From CAXBNB01 sp040151475 (GTDB taxonomy: Bacteria; Bacteroidota; Bacteroidia; Cytophagales; Cyclobacteriaceae): 64,000 nucleotides of DNA. Location of the stretch: positions 53,575 to 117,574 of the forward strand of contig NZ_JBDKWG010000142.1 of assembly GCF_040151475.1 (NCBI RefSeq), in the 5' to 3' direction. A model generated the notes under the pieces. That model was not told the origin of the DNA. It did not search any database and was given only the letters and a program-made list of their open reading frames with translations. Each line of letters opens with the position of its first letter. Position 1 is the stretch's first letter. A program made the position numbers and the translations under genes. This document shows, piece after piece, positions 61,731-64,000 of this stretch.

Positions 61731-62750
61731 ATGAATATAAAATCCATATTAAAATATCTAATTCCTCTTGTCCTGGCTATAGTTCTTCTTTTTTATGCTT
61801 TTAAAAATGTAGATTATTCAGAATTTATAGCTAAGGCCTCTGAAGTCAATTATATGTGGGTAATTGCTTCTATAGCGATCTCACTAATCAGCCACTGGTT
61901 GAGGGCATATAGATGGAATATTCTTTTATCACCCTTTGGTTTTAAATTGAAATCAGGACGTACATTTCTGGCGGTAATGACGGGATATTTGGCAAACCTG
62001 GCCTTCCCCAGAATAGGTGAAGTGACCAGATGTGGAGTATTGAAAAAAAACGATGATGTACCAATGTCTTTTTCATTTGGAACGGTAATCACAGAAAGAA
62101 TCATTGACTTTTTTATTTTGCTTTTCCTCATCCTTTTAGATTTTATTTTAGAATTTGAAAAAGTCTTTGGCTTTTTTTCAGAAACACTTGGATTCGAACA
62201 AATTTTTCAAAACAAAATATTTATTGCTTTTGGCATTGGTTTTTTTCTAATAATGGCTTTTGCAGGCTTCTTTTTGGTGAAGTATTTTATAAAGATGGAA
62301 ATTGAAAATGCATTTTTTAATAAAATCAGAACCTTTATAAAAGAAATGATGAATGGCCTGTTTTCCCTCAGAAAAATCAAAAATGTTTATGGCTTTGTCC
62401 TTTCAACCTTAGGAATATGGGTGCTTTATTATCTCATGAGTTATATCATTGTATTTTCAATGGGAGAAACGTCCGAACTGGGAATATTGGCAGGATTGTC
62501 CATTTTGGTTGCAGGAGGAATAGCAATGGCTATACCAGTTCAAGGTGGGATTGGAACTTATCACGCATTCATTACCGGCATTTTATTGCTTTACGGAATA
62601 CAACAAAGTACAGGGCTGTTCTTCGCTACACTGCTTCATGCTTCACAGGTATTTTCTATCCTGTTTTTTGGAGGACTCTGTGTATTAATTTCTGTTTTTG
62701 TTTCTAAAAATAAATCTTCAAATTCGCAGAAAAATGCAAACGGAAAATAA
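61731..62750 (+). CDS. Flippase-like membrane protein of the LPG synthase TM/UPF0104 family
   Basis: The 339-residue protein has about eight membrane helices, with family marks HWLRAYRWNILLSPFGFKLK, TGYLANLAFPRIGEVTRCGV and PVQGGIGTYHAFITGILLL. This corresponds to the transmembrane part of lysylphosphatidylglycerol synthases without the synthase domain. Such stand-alone proteins are thought to flip lipids across the membrane, but the lipid here is unknown. The gene follows panC by 6 bp and overlaps rfaE2 by 17 bases, implying one operon. Confidence 0.9.
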   Translation: MNIKSILKYLIPLVLAIVLLFYAFKNVDYSEFIAKASEVNYMWVIASIAISLISHWLRAYRWNILLSPFGFKLKSGRTFLAVMTGYLANLAFPRIGEVTRCGVLKKNDDVPMSFSFGTVITERIIDFFILLFLILLDFILEFEKVFGFFSETLGFEQIFQNKIFIAFGIGFFLIMAFAGFFLVKYFIKMEIENAFFNKIRTFIKEMMNGLFSLRKIKNVYGFVLSTLGIWVLYYLMSYIIVFSMGETSELGILAGLSILVAGGIAMAIPVQGGIGTYHAFITGILLLYGIQQSTGLFFATLLHASQVFSILFFGGLCVLISVFVSKNKSSNSQKNANGK

Positions 62751-63222
62751 AATATCGACCCCACAGCAGGCATTGGAAAAAATCAATGTTTGGAAAAGTG
62801 AAGGAGTACCAATTATTTTTACCAATGGATGTTTTGACATTCTCCATGTAGGTCATGTAGATTATTTACAAAAGGCCAAAAATATTGGGGGAAAATTGGT
62901 TATTGGTGTAAACACAGACAAATCTGTAAGGAGAATAAAGGGAGATAACAGGCCAATTGTTGATGAAAACGCACGAATGAGAGTTCTCGCTTCTTTGGAG
63001 TTTGTGGACTGTGTAACTTGGTTTGAGGAAGACACTCCTTTGGAACTAATCAGTTGCTTATTACCCGATGTTTTAGTGAAAGGAAATGATTATTCTATTG
63101 ACAACATTGTAGGGGCAGATATCGTAATGGAACACGGAGGAAGAGTAGATACTATATCTTTGGTAGAAGGCTATTCCACTTCAAATATTGTAGATAAAAT
63201 TATAAAGATAAAACAAGGTTAA
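62734..63222 (+). CDS. rfaE2: D-glycero-beta-D-manno-heptose 1-phosphate adenylyltransferase
   Basis: This enzyme makes ADP-heptose for the LPS inner core. The 162-residue protein is the stand-alone second domain of RfaE/HldE, with the nucleotidyltransferase motif FTNGCFDILHVGHVDYLQKA, GVNTDKSVRRIKGDNRPIV and VEGYSTSNIVDKI near the end. The sugar-kinase domain is absent, so a separate HldE1-like kinase must exist elsewhere. The ATG at 62734, inside the end of the previous gene, is chosen; it gives MQTENKISTPQQAL and normal length. Related glycerol-phosphate cytidylyltransferases share the fold, but the motif set favours the heptose enzyme. Confidence 0.9.
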   Translation: MQTENKISTPQQALEKINVWKSEGVPIIFTNGCFDILHVGHVDYLQKAKNIGGKLVIGVNTDKSVRRIKGDNRPIVDENARMRVLASLEFVDCVTWFEEDTPLELISCLLPDVLVKGNDYSIDNIVGADIVMEHGGRVDTISLVEGYSTSNIVDKIIKIKQG

Positions 63223-63225
63223 ATT

Positions 63226-63936
63226 ATGTTACTAATTTTCATAGTCTTCTTTATCGTTGGCCTGTATGTCAGCAATAAATTAAAAAGGAAGTTTAAGAAG
63301 TACTCTCAGATTGGATTGCAATCTGGTCTTTCAGGAAGAGAAATTGCGGAAATGATGCTTAAGGATCATGGCATCTATGACGTAGAAGTTATTTCTGTCC
63401 CAGGTCACTTGTCCGACCACTACAACCCTGGTAACAGGACTGTCAATTTGAGCCCTGAAGTGTATAGTGGAAGAAATGCTGCTGCTGCTGCAGTGGCTTC
63501 TCACGAATGCGGACACGCAGTGCAACATGCTACAGCCTATTCCATGCTTGAATTCAGATCTGCCATGGTACCCATCCAAAATGTAAGTGCCCGAATTCTC
63601 AATTTTATCTTAATCGGAATGTTTCTATTTGGAAGTTTCTTTTATTCAATGGGAATGAATACTATCTTTTTGGTTGTTGTTGCTTGCCAGTTTGTCATTA
63701 CTTTGTTTTCATTGGTTACCTTGCCGGTAGAGTTTGATGCAAGCAAAAGAGCCTTGGCATGGATAGACCAACGGGGAATTGTCAACAGTCAGGAACATGA
63801 CATGGCTAAAGACGCACTTCACTGGGCAGCAATGACCTATGTGGTAGCTGCTTTAGCTGCTGTTGAACGAACCTCCTTCGTCGGAAGCCCTTCGGGGAAT
63901 GCCAAAGAACTTCTAACTTCGGAGTTCACAAAATAA
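63226..63936 (+). CDS. YugP-type zinc metallopeptidase
   Basis: The 236-residue protein has membrane helices at the start (LLIFIVFFIVGLYVSNKL) and in the second half, and a cytoplasmic or membrane-face peptidase motif SHECGHAVQH (HExxH, about residue 92). Families of this type (YugP/DUF2268-like neutral zinc peptidases) are membrane-bound, and the physiological target is unknown. It follows rfaE2 by 3 bp and ends the panC run. The gene end is close to the window edge, and the next gene is not visible as an intact frame. Confidence 0.9.
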   Translation: MLLIFIVFFIVGLYVSNKLKRKFKKYSQIGLQSGLSGREIAEMMLKDHGIYDVEVISVPGHLSDHYNPGNRTVNLSPEVYSGRNAAAAAVASHECGHAVQHATAYSMLEFRSAMVPIQNVSARILNFILIGMFLFGSFFYSMGMNTIFLVVVACQFVITLFSLVTLPVEFDASKRALAWIDQRGIVNSQEHDMAKDALHWAAMTYVVAALAAVERTSFVGSPSGNAKELLTSEFTK

Positions 63937-63947
63937 GAATTGAAGTT

Positions 63948-64000
63948 ATGAAAAAAAAGTAAAACAATCATTGAAAAAGCATGTGAACAAGTACCTAATT
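63948..64000 (+). other. Possible broken start of a further gene at the window edge
   Basis: ATG is followed by eight A and a stop (TAA) after three more codons. If one A were missing, the frame would read MKKSKTIIEKACEQVPN to the window end. Too little sequence is present to name a family or to decide between a true frameshift, a sequencing error and a non-coding stretch. Confidence 0.25.

Noticed and set aside
1..64000. tRNA, rRNA, prophage or integrase genes
   Set aside because: None was recognised on reading both strands; no integrase, portal, terminase or transposase protein is present.

Overview
The window is AT-rich chromosomal DNA from a member of the Bacteroidota, probably of the Cytophagales type. 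Several signs agree. There are many families largely confined to this phylum (DUF4270, DUF4292, DUF6443-type RHS proteins, a type IX secretion C-terminal sorting domain, FloA with NfeD, archaeal/eukaryotic-type ProS). Lipoprotein and Sec signals are frequent and Shine-Dalgarno sequences are mostly weak. Several promoters fit the Bacteroidota TTTG / TAnnTTTG pattern. No rRNA, tRNA, CRISPR array or complete insertion sequence was seen. Genus and species cannot be fixed from the sequence alone.

Layout. Positions 1-8187, all on the minus strand, hold a partial ECF sigma factor, two tandem FAD-dependent oxidoreductases, a likely decayed sulfatase tail, and two translationally coupled DUF3857/transglutaminase-like proteins, one of which has lost its catalytic residues. 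Positions 8473-24561 are the accessory core: an RHS polymorphic-toxin-like locus. It contains a five-gene minus-strand operon: coiled-coil/beta-barrel envelope protein, 1202-residue RHS protein, lipocalin-like protein, 2141-residue RHS protein with a variable C-terminal tip, and a small membrane protein that may be its immunity partner. Downstream lie a displaced RHS tail fused to an M23 peptidase, a lipoprotein that may be its partner, a frameshifted XRE regulator, and a 60-bp RHS scrap between two 119-bp repeats that carry terminator hairpins.

Positions 24803-28015 hold a DUF3500 protein, an EamA transporter and HflX. Positions 28140-33263 are a capsule/exopolysaccharide module: glycosyltransferase, Wza-like export lipoprotein, Wzc-like tyrosine kinase and PHP-type phosphatase. 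Positions 33386-43429 hold an outer-membrane barrel, a PAP2-like protein with sigma-54, a DUF547 lipoprotein, the TPR/DUF4292/EnvC-like envelope cluster, a Wzx-like flippase and an enoyl-CoA hydratase under a palindromic control site.

Positions 43755-64000 are mostly housekeeping genes: a T9SS-sorted protein; a small protein with truA, an ABC exporter and aroK; a FadL-like barrel and a low-complexity envelope protein; proS, NfeD and floA; a minus-strand run of glycogen-synthase-like, DUF4270, glmS, ridA and gltX plus an unlisted-length 57-residue gene; and a plus-strand run of panC, a flippase-like membrane protein, rfaE2 and a YugP-type peptidase. Most of these genes sit in tight co-directional runs with overlapping or adjacent starts and stops.

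The most interesting region is the RHS locus. Near-identical duplicated RHS segments, hairpins at each cassette boundary, and toxin-like tips next to membrane or lipoprotein partners suggest repeated replacement of C-terminal toxin modules, with older tails left downstream.
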